Counted from the first letter of the stretch, positions 13,434 through 23,367 are shown. The stretch is DNA of 33,181 nt from an uncultured Clostridia bacterium (GCA_947652665.1 CANTDZ010000016.1:1-33181), one strand, 5' to 3'. The notes: generated from the letters alone by a model not told the origin. Program-made: numbers and translations.

Positions 13434-15865
13434 GCATCCTCGCGCAGGTGGCGGTGGAGAAAGCCGCCTACCACTTTGACCGGCTCTATACGTACCTAGT
13501 CCCGGAGGCCCTAGAGGCCCAAACCGTGCCCGGCGTGCGGGTGCTGGTGCCCTTTGGGCAGGGGAAAGGGGAGCGGGTCGGGGTGGTGTTTGCCCTGGGC
13601 GGAGAGGAGGCGGAAGGGCTTAAGGCCTTAAGCCGGGTGCTGGACAAGGAGCCGCTGCTGTCGGCGGAACACCTGGAGCTGGCCTTGTGGCTGAAATCCC
13701 GCACCTACTGCACGCTGTTCGAGGCGGTCAAGCTCATGATTCCGGCAGGCTTGCAGATGCGCATCCAAAACAGCTACGTGCTGGCCCCGGGCTTCAAGGA
13801 CTTCGACCGGGAGCAGTACACGGCCCTGTCCTGGCAGGTTTTGATGACCTTGCAGAAAGCCGGCCGCGCGGTGCCTTTTGAAAAGCTCCAAAAGGCCCTG
13901 GGCATTACGGAGGCCTGTCCGGATTTCCAGTCGCTGCTGGAAGCGGGGGCCGTGTGCAAGGTGAACATCGCCGCCAGCCGCATGAAGGATGCCACTGCCA
14001 AGATGGTCCGCCTGGTGCCCGATTACATCGGCAAGCTCACGCCCCGCCAGCGGGACGTCTATTCCACCCTGCAGGATGTGGGGGAAGCCTCGGAAAAGGA
14101 GCTGTGCTACTTCACGGGGGCTTCCCCCGCTGTCGTGCGGGCTTTGCAGGAGAAGGGGGCGGCAGAGGTCTTCGAGTACGAGGTGTACCGCCGCCCAGCT
14201 ATCCGGGCCGAGCAGGAACCCGGCCTTCCCGAGGCGCTTTCTGAGAGCCAGCAGCGCGCCCTGGACGGGCTTTGGGAAGCCTACCGGCAGGGGCAGGGCT
14301 GTGCCCTGCTCTACGGCGTTACGGGCAGCGGGAAGACGTCCGTTTACCTCCACCTCATCCAGCGGGTGTTAGAGGAGGGTCGGGGGGTAATCGTCCTGGT
14401 GCCCGAAATCTCCCTGACGGCTCAAGCGCTGCGGCAGTTCCACCGGGCCTTTGGGGAACAGGTAGCCGTGCTGCACAGCGGCCTGTCCCTGGGCGAGCGC
14501 ATGGACGAGTGGAAGCGCATCCGCCGGGGGGAAGCAAGAGTGGTGGTGGGAACGCGTTCGGCGGTGTTCGCGCCGGTGATGGATTTGGGCCTGATCGTCA
14601 TCGACGAGGAGCAGGAGCAGGCGTACAAGTCCGAAGCGTCCCCCCGCTTTGACGCCCGGGAGGTGGCCCGGTACCGCTGTGGGCAGAACCACGGGTTTTG
14701 TTTGCTGGCGTCGGCTACGCCTTCGGTAGAGGCCTGCTTTAAGGCGAAGCAGAAACAATATAGCTTTTTCCAGCTGGAAGGCCGCTTTGGCCCTGCGCAG
14801 ATTCCCGATGTGGAGCTGGTGGACATGAACGAGGAAGCCCTGCCCGGGGCCGACATGGCCATTGGCCCCACCCTGGCCCAGGCCCTGCGGGAGAACTTTG
14901 AGGCGGGGCGGCAGTCCATTGTGCTGCTGAACCGGCGGGGGTATCACACCTTCGTGTCGTGCCCCTCCTGCCATGAGGTTCTTAAGTGCCCCCATTGCAG
15001 CATCCCCATGACCTTCCACAGCGCCAACCACCGCCTGATGTGCCATTACTGCGGCCACTCCGTCCCCATGCCCAAGGCCTGCCCCGTCTGCGACAAGGAC
15101 GGCCTGCGGTACCGGGGCCTGGGCACCCAGCGGGCCGAGGAACAGCTCCAGGGACTGCTGCCGGACGCGCGCATCCTGCGCCTGGATACGGACGCCGTGG
15201 CCGCCCGCTACGCCCTGGAGCGCCGCCTGGATGAGTTTGCCCAGGGCCAGTATCATGTAATGGTGGGCACGCAGATGGTCGCCAAGGGCCTGAATTTCGA
15301 GAACGTGACGCTGGTAGGTGTGCTCTCGGCGGACCAGTCCCTTTACAGCGACGACTTTCGCAGCAACGAGCGCACCTTCGACCTGCTGACCCAAGTGGTA
15401 GGCCGGGCCGGGCGGGGCAAGTACCCAGGCCGGGCCATCGTGCAGACGTATATGCCGGAAAACCCCGTGCTGCATTTGGCAAGGGAGCAGGACTATTTCG
15501 GCTTCTTAAAGCGGGAGCTCCTGTACCGAAAAGCCTTGCTCTACCCGCCTTATGTGGACTTGCTGGTCATCGGCTTTGTCGGCGACCAGGAGCCCCTAGT
15601 GAAAGCGGCCTCCCTCCGCTTTTTAGAAATGTTCACGGGCCTGGCTTCCGCCGAATACCCCGCCCTGCCCTTGCGGGTGCTGCGGCCGTCCCCGGCGGCT
15701 ATTGCGAAGGTGGGGGGCAAGTACCGTTATAAAGTTATCATCAAGTGCCGGTCCACCGCGCCCCTGCGGGAGCTGGTTTCCCGGTCGCTTGTGGATTTCG
15801 CGGCCCTGCGGGACTTCCGCACCGTTACCGCCTACCCTGACCCAGACCCCAACTACATCCTGTAA
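13430..15865 (+). CDS. priA: Primosomal protein N' (replication restart helicase)
   Basis: An 811-residue PriA, a 3'-5' helicase that reloads the replisome at stalled forks. The N-terminal fork-binding domain (residues 1-105) is followed by a winged helix and by the helicase core with Walker A G-V-T-G-S-G-K-T (296-303) and motif II D-E-E-Q (392-395). An insertion with eight zinc-binding cysteines lies at about 511-552 (C-P-S-C, C-P-H-C, C-H-Y-C, C-P-V-C), then helicase lobe 2 and the C-terminal domain. Motif II has Gln where the Escherichia coli enzyme has His. The start overlaps rpoZ by 4 nt. Confidence 0.96.
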   Translation: MSILAQVAVEKAAYHFDRLYTYLVPEALEAQTVPGVRVLVPFGQGKGERVGVVFALGGEEAEGLKALSRVLDKEPLLSAEHLELALWLKSRTYCTLFEAVKLMIPAGLQMRIQNSYVLAPGFKDFDREQYTALSWQVLMTLQKAGRAVPFEKLQKALGITEACPDFQSLLEAGAVCKVNIAASRMKDATAKMVRLVPDYIGKLTPRQRDVYSTLQDVGEASEKELCYFTGASPAVVRALQEKGAAEVFEYEVYRRPAIRAEQEPGLPEALSESQQRALDGLWEAYRQGQGCALLYGVTGSGKTSVYLHLIQRVLEEGRGVIVLVPEISLTAQALRQFHRAFGEQVAVLHSGLSLGERMDEWKRIRRGEARVVVGTRSAVFAPVMDLGLIVIDEEQEQAYKSEASPRFDAREVARYRCGQNHGFCLLASATPSVEACFKAKQKQYSFFQLEGRFGPAQIPDVELVDMNEEALPGADMAIGPTLAQALRENFEAGRQSIVLLNRRGYHTFVSCPSCHEVLKCPHCSIPMTFHSANHRLMCHYCGHSVPMPKACPVCDKDGLRYRGLGTQRAEEQLQGLLPDARILRLDTDAVAARYALERRLDEFAQGQYHVMVGTQMVAKGLNFENVTLVGVLSADQSLYSDDFRSNERTFDLLTQVVGRAGRGKYPGRAIVQTYMPENPVLHLAREQDYFGFLKRELLYRKALLYPPYVDLLVIGFVGDQEPLVKAASLRFLEMFTGLASAEYPALPLRVLRPSPAAIAKVGGKYRYKVIIKCRSTAPLRELVSRSLVDFAALRDFRTVTAYPDPDPNYIL

Positions 15866-15895
15866 AGACCCCACACAGAAAGGACATGAACCCCA

Positions 15896-16387
15896 ATGGC
15901 AATCCGAAACATCGTGACCGAAGAAGACGAAATCCTCACAAAATCCTGCCGCAAGGTCGAGCGCTTTGATGCCCGGCTGCACCAGCTCATCGACGATATG
16001 CTGGAGACCCTGAAAGCCGCCGAAGGCGCTGGGCTGGCCGCGCCCCAGGTGGGCGTGCTGCGGCAGATCTGCATCATCGACGCGGTTGAGGGCGAAAAGC
16101 CTCTCGAGCTCATCAACCCCGAAATCATCTATGAGGAGGGCACCCAGACCGACCCGGAGGGCTGCCTGTCCTTCCCCGACCAGTGGGCCCTGGTAGAGCG
16201 CCCCATGAAAGTGACCGTCCGGGCCCAGGACCGCTTTGGCAACTGGTTCGAGCAGACCGGCGAGGAGCTGACCGCCCGGTGTTTCTGCCACGAGATTGAC
16301 CATCTGCACGGAGTGGTCTTCCTGGAGAAAGCGGAGCGGATGCTGACCCAGGAGGAGCTGGAAAGCGGCTCGTATAAGGAGGGGTAA
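15896..16387 (+). CDS. def: Peptide deformylase
   Basis: A 163-residue deformylase that removes the formyl group from nascent proteins. All three motifs are intact: G-A-G-L-A-A-P-Q (44-51), E-G-C-L-S (88-92) with metal ligand Cys90, and H-E-I-D-H (132-136) with two His ligands and the catalytic Glu133. AAAGGAC lies upstream. It is next to fmt, which adds the formyl group to initiator tRNA. Confidence 0.96.
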   Translation: MAIRNIVTEEDEILTKSCRKVERFDARLHQLIDDMLETLKAAEGAGLAAPQVGVLRQICIIDAVEGEKPLELINPEIIYEEGTQTDPEGCLSFPDQWALVERPMKVTVRAQDRFGNWFEQTGEELTARCFCHEIDHLHGVVFLEKAERMLTQEELESGSYKEG

Positions 16388-16390
16388 GCC

Positions 16391-17293
16391 ATGCGCATCA
16401 TCTTTATGGGCACGCCGGATTTCGCGGTGCCGTCCCTGCAGGCGGTTTTGGACGGGGGGCACGAGGTCTGCGCGGTGTTCACCCAGCCCGACAAGCCCAA
16501 GGGGCGGGGGCACAAATTAGCGCCTCCCCCGGTGAAGGAGCTGGCTCTTCGGCACGGCCTGCCTGTTTTTCAGCCGGTTACGCTGCGGGACGAGGCGGTC
16601 CAGCAGCAGATTATCGGCCTTCATGCCGATTTGGCGGTGGTGGTCGCTTACGGGAAGATTCTGCCCCAAGCGGTGCTGGACGCCCCACGCCTGGGGTGTA
16701 TCAACGTGCACGGTTCCCTGCTGCCCAAGTACCGGGGGGCCGCGCCCATCCAGTGGGCCGTGCTCAACGGGGAGAAGGTCACGGGCGTGACGACCATGTA
16801 TATGGCGGCGGGGGTCGACACGGGCGATATGCTCCTGCGCCGGGAGACGCCCATCGGCCCCGAGGAAACCGCCGGGGAGCTGTTCGACCGCCTGAAAGAT
16901 TTGGGCGCGGAAGTGCTGGCCGAAACCCTTCTCCAGCTGGAAAAGGGAACGCTGCAGCCCATCCCCCAAAACGACGCGGAAGCTACCTTGGCCCCCATGC
17001 TGAAAAAAGAGATGTCCCAGGTGGACTGGACGCGTCCGGCAGAAGAAGTCCACGACTGGATAAGGGGCCTCAACCCCTGGCCCGGAGCGGTCTGCGAACT
17101 GAACGGGCGCAGGCTCAAGCTGCTGGCGTCCCAGGTGGAGGAGGGCGAGGGCACGCCCGGTCAGGCGTACTCGGTAAACGGCGAGCTGTTGTTCTACTGC
17201 GGCCAAGGCTCTCTGCGCATCACCCAGCTGCAAAGCCCCGAGGGCAAGCGCATGGCCGGTAAAAATTATCTCCTAGGCCACCCGCTGGGGTGA
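16391..17293 (+). CDS. fmt: Methionyl-tRNA formyltransferase
   Basis: A 300-residue enzyme that formylates Met-tRNAfMet with 10-formyl-tetrahydrofolate. Start MRIIFMGTPDFAVPSL is typical. Catalytic Asn105, His107 (N-V-H-G-S-L-L-P-K-Y-R-G-A-A-P-I) and Asp143/Asp146 region (G-V-D-T-G-D) are present. The C-terminal tRNA-binding domain begins near residue 205. GGAGG upstream is within the end of def, 3 nt after its stop. Confidence 0.96.
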   Translation: MRIIFMGTPDFAVPSLQAVLDGGHEVCAVFTQPDKPKGRGHKLAPPPVKELALRHGLPVFQPVTLRDEAVQQQIIGLHADLAVVVAYGKILPQAVLDAPRLGCINVHGSLLPKYRGAAPIQWAVLNGEKVTGVTTMYMAAGVDTGDMLLRRETPIGPEETAGELFDRLKDLGAEVLAETLLQLEKGTLQPIPQNDAEATLAPMLKKEMSQVDWTRPAEEVHDWIRGLNPWPGAVCELNGRRLKLLASQVEEGEGTPGQAYSVNGELLFYCGQGSLRITQLQSPEGKRMAGKNYLLGHPLG

Positions 17294-17312
17294 CCGGAAA
17301 GGCAGGCATCCC

Positions 17313-18602
17313 ATGGCAGACCCCGCCCGTTTGGCCGCATTGCAGGCGCTTTTGAAGGTGGAGGAAAACGCAGGCTACTCCAACCTGGTGCTGGACAAAG
17401 AGCTGAAATCCCGCGCGCTGGATTCCCGCAGCCGCGCTTTGGCCTCCACCATCTTCTATGGCGTGTTGGAGCGCCGCCTGACCCTGGACTACTACATCGC
17501 CCCCTGCCTGCGCGACCCCAAAAGGCCTCTGGACCCCGCCGCCCAGGAAGCCCTCCGCTGCGGGGCGTACCAGATTTTTTATCTCGACCGCATCCCCGAC
17601 AGCGCCGCTGTCAACGAGACGGTGGAGTGCCTGAAAGCCATTGGCAAGGGAAAGCTTGCGGGGTTTGCCAACGGCGTCCTGCGAGGGCTGCTGCGCAAGA
17701 AGGGGATGCTGGCCCCTCCCCAGGGGGATTCCCCCCGGGCGTGGGCGGTGCGCTATTCGGTCCCCGAGCCCCTCATCCGCTTGTGGATGGCCGCATATGG
17801 CCGGAGCGTCACGGAAAAAATATTGGAAGCGTTTCAAGAAAGGCCGGAGCTTTACATCCGCGCCAACACCCTCAAGACGGACCCTGAAAGCCTCCAGGCC
17901 GAGCTCAAGGAGCAGGGTGTGGAGAGCACCCTGCTGCCCGAGCCTTATGGGGCCATGGTGCTGGAAAGCAGTGGGTCGCCCACCAGCCTGGCGGCGTTTC
18001 GGGAAGGGCGGTTCCATGTGCAGGATTTATCGGCCCAGCAGGTGTGCGCTTTGGTAGACCCCCAGCCCGGGGAAACCGTCTGCGACTGCTGCGCAGCTCC
18101 TGGCGGCAAGAGCTTCACCCTGGCCCAGCACATGGGAGGCACGGGGAGCGTGTACGCCCTCGACTTGTACAAGGGGCGGGTGGGCTTGATTTCCCAAGGG
18201 GCCCAGCGCTTAGGGCTGGAGAACATCACCGCCCAGGTGCACGATGCCCTTCAAGGCTTTGATGGCTTTCCCACGTTCGACCGCGTCCTCTGTGACGTGC
18301 CCTGCTCCGGGTTCGGGGTCATCCGCCGCAAACCCGAGATACGCTATAAAAGCTTGGACAGCATCAAGGAGCTTCCGGCGCTGCAGCTGGCGATTTTGGA
18401 GAAAGCAGCGGCTGCGGTGAAGCCGGGTGGGAGGCTGGTCTACTCCACGTGCACCTTAAACCCCGCCGAGAACGAAGGGGTCACCCAAAAGTTCCTCGCC
18501 GCCCACCCGGAGTTTTCCTCCGGCCCTTCCGATATGCACACCCTGCTGCCCTTCAGCGGCGGCTCTGACGGCTTCTTCGCCGCCGTATTCCAGCGCAAAT
18601 AG
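17313..18602 (+). CDS. rsmB: 16S rRNA (cytosine-967 C5) methyltransferase
   Basis: A 429-residue RsmB. An N-terminal NusB-like RNA-binding domain (residues 1-140) is followed by a Rossmann-fold methyltransferase. The SAM motif is C-C-A-A-P-G-G-K-S-F, and the catalytic Cys motif is D-V-P-C-S-G-F-G-V-I-R-R-K-P-E, with the second family Cys in S-T-C-T-L-N-P. The position between fmt and rlmN is the conserved Firmicutes order. Confidence 0.95.
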   Translation: MADPARLAALQALLKVEENAGYSNLVLDKELKSRALDSRSRALASTIFYGVLERRLTLDYYIAPCLRDPKRPLDPAAQEALRCGAYQIFYLDRIPDSAAVNETVECLKAIGKGKLAGFANGVLRGLLRKKGMLAPPQGDSPRAWAVRYSVPEPLIRLWMAAYGRSVTEKILEAFQERPELYIRANTLKTDPESLQAELKEQGVESTLLPEPYGAMVLESSGSPTSLAAFREGRFHVQDLSAQQVCALVDPQPGETVCDCCAAPGGKSFTLAQHMGGTGSVYALDLYKGRVGLISQGAQRLGLENITAQVHDALQGFDGFPTFDRVLCDVPCSGFGVIRRKPEIRYKSLDSIKELPALQLAILEKAAAAVKPGGRLVYSTCTLNPAENEGVTQKFLAAHPEFSSGPSDMHTLLPFSGGSDGFFAAVFQRK

Positions 18603-18620
18603 AAAGCAGGTGGACGCCCC

Positions 18621-19673
18621 ATGGACAAACTGGACATCAAATCGCGCACCCTGGCAGAGCTTGCCGGGGAACTGGCCGGGCTGGGCCTGCCGCGCTACCG
18701 GGCGGGGCAGGTGTTCCGATGGCTCAGCCGGGGGGTCACGTCTTTTGAGGAAATGTCCGACCTGCCCAAGGCCCTGCGGGAGCAGCTTGCGGAGCGCTAC
18801 GTGATATTGGGGGCGGAGATTGAACGCAGGCAGGTTTCCCAAATGGACGGGACGATCAAGTATCTTTTCCGGCTTTTTGACGGCGAGCACGTAGAATCTG
18901 TCGTGATGCGCTATCATTATGGGATTTCTATTTGCATTTCTACCCAGGTTGGGTGTAAAATGAATTGTAGCTTTTGCGCCACGGGAAAAAGCGGGTTTTC
19001 GCGAAATTTACTTGCGTCGGAGATATTATCTCAAGTGCAGTCGGCGTCGATAGACATAGGGGAACGCATATCCCACGTGGTGCTCATGGGCATGGGGGAG
19101 CCGCTGGACAATTACGAAAACGTCCTGCGCTTCCTGGAGCTCATCACCTGCCCGGAGGGCATGAACCTGAGCATGCGCGCGGTCTCGCTGTCTACCTGCG
19201 GGATCGTGGATAAAATTTATGATTTGGCCGATAAAAAGCTGCAGCTTACCTTATCCGTATCGCTGCACGCGCCAAACGATAAGATACGCAGCCAGACGAT
19301 GCCCGTCAATAAGCGGTGGCCCATCCAGGAGCTGATGAAGGCCTGCCGCTACTACGCCCGGACAACCGGGCGGCGCATCTCCTTTGAGTATGCCATGATC
19401 GCGGGGCTCAACGACAGCGACGCCTGCGCCCGGGAGCTCTGTGGGCGGCTTCGGGGGATTTTAGCCCACGTAAACCTGATCCCGGTCAACGACGTGACGG
19501 GCACCGGGTATAAGAAAAGCGACCGTACCCGCCAAAAGCGGTTTGTACAGATATTGCAGGAGCACGGCGTGACCGCCACCGTAAGGCGGACGCTGGGGGC
19601 GGATATCGAGGCCTCCTGCGGGCAGCTGCGCCGAAAACATGAAGGAGGGAGCGGACATGAGGGTAGCTTGTAA
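18621..19673 (+). CDS. rlmN: 23S rRNA (A2503-C2)/tRNA (A37-C2) methyltransferase RlmN
   Basis: A 350-residue radical-SAM methylase that adds a C2 methyl to A2503 in the peptidyl-transferase tunnel. Cluster cysteines C112-K-M-N-C116-S-F-C119 and the C-terminal catalytic Cys in A-D-I-E-A-S-C-G-Q-L are present, with the motif G-M-G-E-P-L-D-N-Y. The full-length enzyme looks functional. It overlaps prpC by 17 nt. Confidence 0.96.
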   Translation: MDKLDIKSRTLAELAGELAGLGLPRYRAGQVFRWLSRGVTSFEEMSDLPKALREQLAERYVILGAEIERRQVSQMDGTIKYLFRLFDGEHVESVVMRYHYGISICISTQVGCKMNCSFCATGKSGFSRNLLASEILSQVQSASIDIGERISHVVLMGMGEPLDNYENVLRFLELITCPEGMNLSMRAVSLSTCGIVDKIYDLADKKLQLTLSVSLHAPNDKIRSQTMPVNKRWPIQELMKACRYYARTTGRRISFEYAMIAGLNDSDACARELCGRLRGILAHVNLIPVNDVTGTGYKKSDRTRQKRFVQILQEHGVTATVRRTLGADIEASCGQLRRKHEGGSGHEGSL

Positions 19674-20391
19674 CACCCACATTGGGGCCGTCCGGAAATC
19701 GAACCAGGATGCCTGTGAGACCGGCACATTCCCCTCGGGAGGGGCGTGGGCCATTGTGTGCGACGGCATGGGGGGCGCCAATGGCGGCAACGTGGCCAGC
19801 GCCATCGCCCTGGAAAATATCCGGGGATACCTTTCGAAGCACTACCAGGAGGGCTTGAGCGCGGGCAGTATGAAAAGCCTGCTCCTCAACGCCGTGCGCG
19901 CGGCCAACGACGCCGTGTACAAGAGGTCCCTGGAGGAGCCGGCCCTGCGGGGCATGGGCACTACGGCCGTGGTGATGGTCTGCACGCGGGGCACCCTGCA
20001 CGTGGTGCACGTAGGGGACAGCCGCGCCTACATCTGCAACAAATGCGGCCTCACTCAGATCACGGAGGACCACTCTTACGTGCAGGACCTGGTGAACTTC
20101 GGCGAAATCACCCGGGAGCAGGCCCGGCGGCATCCCCGGCGGAACATCATCACCCGGGTGCTGGGCGTGCACGAGGCGGTGCGCCCGGACTATACCTCCT
20201 GCCCCATGGCCCCGGGCGACAAGGCCCTGGCCTGCTCGGACGGCCTGAGCAACTACACCGACGACGCCCTGCTGGAGGAATACATGGAGAAAGCCCCCGA
20301 GCCGAATGAGCTGATGGAAAAGCTCATACACTATGCATTGGAGTGCGGGGGGGCCGACAACATTTCGGTGGCGCTGATCTTCACAGAATAG
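19657..20391 (+). CDS. prpC: PP2C-family Ser/Thr protein phosphatase
   Basis: A 244-residue manganese-dependent phosphatase, partner of the next gene's kinase. Metal-binding motifs are R-K-S-N-Q-D, C-D-G-M-G-G, H-V-G-D-S-R-A-Y and C-S-D-G-L-S-N. The start at 19657 is chosen over an in-frame ATG at 19639, because GGAGGGAGCGGAC precedes it and similarity begins there. It probably reverses PrkC phosphorylation of cell-wall and translation proteins. Confidence 0.95.
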   Translation: MRVACNTHIGAVRKSNQDACETGTFPSGGAWAIVCDGMGGANGGNVASAIALENIRGYLSKHYQEGLSAGSMKSLLLNAVRAANDAVYKRSLEEPALRGMGTTAVVMVCTRGTLHVVHVGDSRAYICNKCGLTQITEDHSYVQDLVNFGEITREQARRHPRRNIITRVLGVHEAVRPDYTSCPMAPGDKALACSDGLSNYTDDALLEEYMEKAPEPNELMEKLIHYALECGGADNISVALIFTE

Positions 20392-20413
20392 AGAAAGGTT
20401 TGGTAACGAAGTT

Positions 20414-22450
20414 ATGGATAAATTCATTGGCAAGCGCCTGGACGGGAAGTATGAAATACACGACCTGCTGGGCGTAGGGGGCATGGCCTACGTATACCGG
20501 GCCTATGACCGGGTGGAGGACCGCTGGGTGGCGATTAAGATACTCAAGGAGGAGCTTGCCACCAACAGCGATTTCCTGCGCCGCTTCCGCAACGAGGCCA
20601 AGGCCATCACCCTGCTTTCGCATCCCAACATCGTCGAGGTGTTCGACGTGAGCTTCGGTGACCGCCTGCAATATATCGTCATGGAGTACATCGACGGTAT
20701 CTCTTTAAAGGAGTACATCGAGCAGGAGGGCACCATCCGCTGGCAGGAAGCCTTGCACTTTACCAGCCAGATCCTGCTGGCCCTGGAGCACGCCCATGGG
20801 AAGGGCATCATCCACCGGGACATCAAGCCCCAGAACATCATGCTTTTGCAGGACGGCACCATTAAGGTGGCCGATTTCGGCATCGCCCGCTTCTCCCAAA
20901 GCGAGACCCAGACCATGACCGACAAGGCCATCGGCTCGGTGCACTACATTGCGCCGGAGCAGGCTCGGGGCGATTACATCACCGACAAGGCCGACATCTA
21001 CTCCCTGGGCGTGGTGCTGTACGAAATGCTCACCGGCCGCCTGCCCTTTGTGGCGGAGAACGCGGTGTCCGTGGCCTTGATGCAGCTGCAGGCCACCGCC
21101 GCCATGCCCCGGGACTTGAACCCCAACATCCCGAGAGGCCTGGAGCAGATCACCATGCACGCCATGGAGAAGAACCCGGTCAATCGTTTCCAAAGCGCCG
21201 GCGCCATGCTGGACGACCTGGACGCTTTCCGCCGCAACCCGGCCATGACCTTCCACTACGACTACCAGGCCCAGACCGGCTACCGGGCTCCCCAGGCCAT
21301 GGATTCCTACGACAACACCCGCTTCACCCCTGCCTATGACGACAGCTACGAGTACGAGGAAGAGTTCGTGCGTTCCCGCCGGGGGGCCCGGGGGGCCATG
21401 GTGGTCAAGGGCATCCTGGTGGCGGCCATCCTGGTGGTGCTGACAGTAGGCGCGGTATGGCTTTTAAATAACTGGGAGACGCTGCTGGAGAGCGAAACCA
21501 GCGAGCAGCTGGAAATGCCCAATTTCGTGGGCCAGCTTTACGAGGAGGTCATCGGCAACGAGGAGTATAACGCGGCGTTCAGCTTTACGACCACCGAGGG
21601 GAACGATCCGGATAAGAACCCGGGCGAGATCTTGAAGCAGACGCCCAATGCGGGCATCCTGGTCAAGAAGGGGCGCCAAGTGGAGCTGATGGTCAACGGC
21701 AAGGTGGAACAGATCCCCGTGCCGGACATGAAAGGATATTCCCAGGCCGATGCCATTGCCCTGCTCAAGCAGCTGAACCTGAAATATAAGAGCGAGGACG
21801 TGGCCGACGACGAAATCGACGTGGGCAAGATCGTCTCCACGGACCCGCCGGCCGGGTCTATGGCGGACGCAGGCTCCATCGTAATCCTGCGCGTCAGCAA
21901 GGGGCCTGCCAAGAAGAAGGTGAAGGTGCCGGACAATTTGAAGGGCCAGCTGCTCTATAACGTCACGGCGACCCTGGAGGACAACGGCCTGGTGGTGGGC
22001 AACATCACCTACGACGACAACAGCACCGAGGGCAAGGACATTGTCATCAGCACCAACCCCGAATCGGGCACGGAAGTTTCGGAGGGGGCCACGGTGGACA
22101 TCATTGTCAGCTCCGGCATGAGCGCGGAGAAGACTTTGGAGAAGACGATCAGCCTGCCCCAGAGCATCAACACCACTGTGTCCTTGAAGGTGTATCGCAA
22201 CGGCATCCAGGAGGAAGATGTGTCCATCAATCCGGCCATGGCTGGGTCGTACCGGGTGGCGTTTACGGGCACGTCCAGCGTGGACACGGTAATCATCACC
22301 CTCAACGACCAGAACTATATGGAGCTGTCCTTTGACTTCAAGAGCGGCGGGGAACCCGTCGTGGTGAACACCTACGAGGTGAACCTGCCCAGCGACAGCG
22401 GCGGCGGGAACGACGAGTCCAGCGACGATATCAGCGAGGAAGGGGAGTAG
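20414..22450 (+). CDS. prkC: PASTA-domain Ser/Thr protein kinase
   Basis: A 678-residue membrane kinase. Cytoplasmic kinase domain residues about 13-275: Gly-rich loop G-V-G-G-M-A-Y-V, Lys42, H134-R-D-I-K-P-Q-N and D154-F-G. A juxtamembrane tail rich in Tyr/Asp leads to one membrane helix at about 328-352. Outside there are three PASTA repeats (about 357-565), which bind peptidoglycan fragments, and a C-terminal Ser/Asp-rich domain of about 110 residues. Homologues sense muropeptides and control growth, wall synthesis and spore germination. The catalytic residues are intact. Confidence 0.95.
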   Translation: MDKFIGKRLDGKYEIHDLLGVGGMAYVYRAYDRVEDRWVAIKILKEELATNSDFLRRFRNEAKAITLLSHPNIVEVFDVSFGDRLQYIVMEYIDGISLKEYIEQEGTIRWQEALHFTSQILLALEHAHGKGIIHRDIKPQNIMLLQDGTIKVADFGIARFSQSETQTMTDKAIGSVHYIAPEQARGDYITDKADIYSLGVVLYEMLTGRLPFVAENAVSVALMQLQATAAMPRDLNPNIPRGLEQITMHAMEKNPVNRFQSAGAMLDDLDAFRRNPAMTFHYDYQAQTGYRAPQAMDSYDNTRFTPAYDDSYEYEEEFVRSRRGARGAMVVKGILVAAILVVLTVGAVWLLNNWETLLESETSEQLEMPNFVGQLYEEVIGNEEYNAAFSFTTTEGNDPDKNPGEILKQTPNAGILVKKGRQVELMVNGKVEQIPVPDMKGYSQADAIALLKQLNLKYKSEDVADDEIDVGKIVSTDPPAGSMADAGSIVILRVSKGPAKKKVKVPDNLKGQLLYNVTATLEDNGLVVGNITYDDNSTEGKDIVISTNPESGTEVSEGATVDIIVSSGMSAEKTLEKTISLPQSINTTVSLKVYRNGIQEEDVSINPAMAGSYRVAFTGTSSVDTVIITLNDQNYMELSFDFKSGGEPVVVNTYEVNLPSDSGGGNDESSDDISEEGE

Positions 22451-22452
22451 CC

Positions 22453-23367
22453 GTGGAGTATAGGGAGATCGAAGGCCTGGTGCGCAAATGCGTGGGCGGG
22501 TTCTACACCATCGAAACGGCGGAGGGCCCCTACACGGTGACGGCACGGGGGCGGTTCCGCAAGGAAGGCGTGTCCCCGTATGCTGGCGACCGGGTGCGGG
22601 TGAGCGTCACGGACGAGGACCGGACAGGGGCGCTGATTGCCATCCACCCCCGTAAGAACGCGCTGGTGCGTCCGCCCTTGGCCAACCTGGACCGGCTGTT
22701 CGTGGTGTGCTCGGCCAAGGACCCAGCTCCTGTGCCCCTGCTCCTGGACAAGACGGTGGCCGCAGCCGAGCTTTCCGGCATCGAGCCCGTGGTGGTTTTT
22801 ACCAAGGCCGACCTGTCCGGCGGCTCTTTGGAGAAGCTGGCGGAGGGGTACCGGCTGGCGGGGCTCACGTGCCTGCTCACTTCCGCCCAAACCGGGGAGG
22901 GCATCCCAGCTGTGCGGGAGCTGCTGGCCGGATGCGTGTCGGCGTTTACGGGCAATTCGGGGGTGGGAAAGTCCACCCTGCTCAACGCCCTGTTCCCGGA
23001 GCTCTCCCTCCGGACGGGGGAGATCAGCCAGAAGCTGGGGCGGGGGCGCCATACCACCCGGGAGGTGGAGCTCTACAAGATCGATGAAGGAAGCTATGTG
23101 GCGGACACCCCGGGGTTCTCCACTTTCGAGCTGGCGCGGTACCGCCTGACAGACAAAGGGAAGCTGATAGAGGGGTTTCGGGAAATGGCCCCCCTGGCGG
23201 GAGAATGCCAGTTCGCCTCGTGCTCGCACACCTGCGAAAAGGGCTGTGCAGTGCTGGAGGGCGTCAAAAAAGGCGCGGTGTCCAAAACGCGCCATGAAAG
23301 CTATGTACAAATGTATCAAGAGATAAAGGATGTCAAACAATGGCAGCAGAAAAAAGGGAATGCATGA
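22453..23367 (+). CDS. rsgA: Ribosome small-subunit-dependent GTPase RsgA
   Basis: A 304-residue circularly permuted GTPase that checks late 30S maturation. An N-terminal OB-fold (residues 1-75) precedes the permuted order G4 T-K-A-D (117-120), G1 G-N-S-G-V-G-K-S (167-174) and G3 D-T-P-G-F. A C-terminal zinc knuckle (C-Q-F-A-S-C-S-H-T-C-E-K-G-C) follows. The GTG start lies 2 nt after the prkC stop. Bacillus has rpe between this gene and thiN; it is missing here. Confidence 0.96.
   Translation: MEYREIEGLVRKCVGGFYTIETAEGPYTVTARGRFRKEGVSPYAGDRVRVSVTDEDRTGALIAIHPRKNALVRPPLANLDRLFVVCSAKDPAPVPLLLDKTVAAAELSGIEPVVVFTKADLSGGSLEKLAEGYRLAGLTCLLTSAQTGEGIPAVRELLAGCVSAFTGNSGVGKSTLLNALFPELSLRTGEISQKLGRGRHTTREVELYKIDEGSYVADTPGFSTFELARYRLTDKGKLIEGFREMAPLAGECQFASCSHTCEKGCAVLEGVKKGAVSKTRHESYVQMYQEIKDVKQWQQKKGNA

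Noticed and set aside
14369..15475. 368-codon minus-strand open frame inside priA
   Set aside because: A shadow of the PriA helicase codons; no homologous motif.
21300..21480. A frameshift in prkC at the Tyr/Asp-rich juxtamembrane region
   Set aside because: The frame runs on through one membrane helix and three PASTA repeats; the biased composition is normal for this linker.
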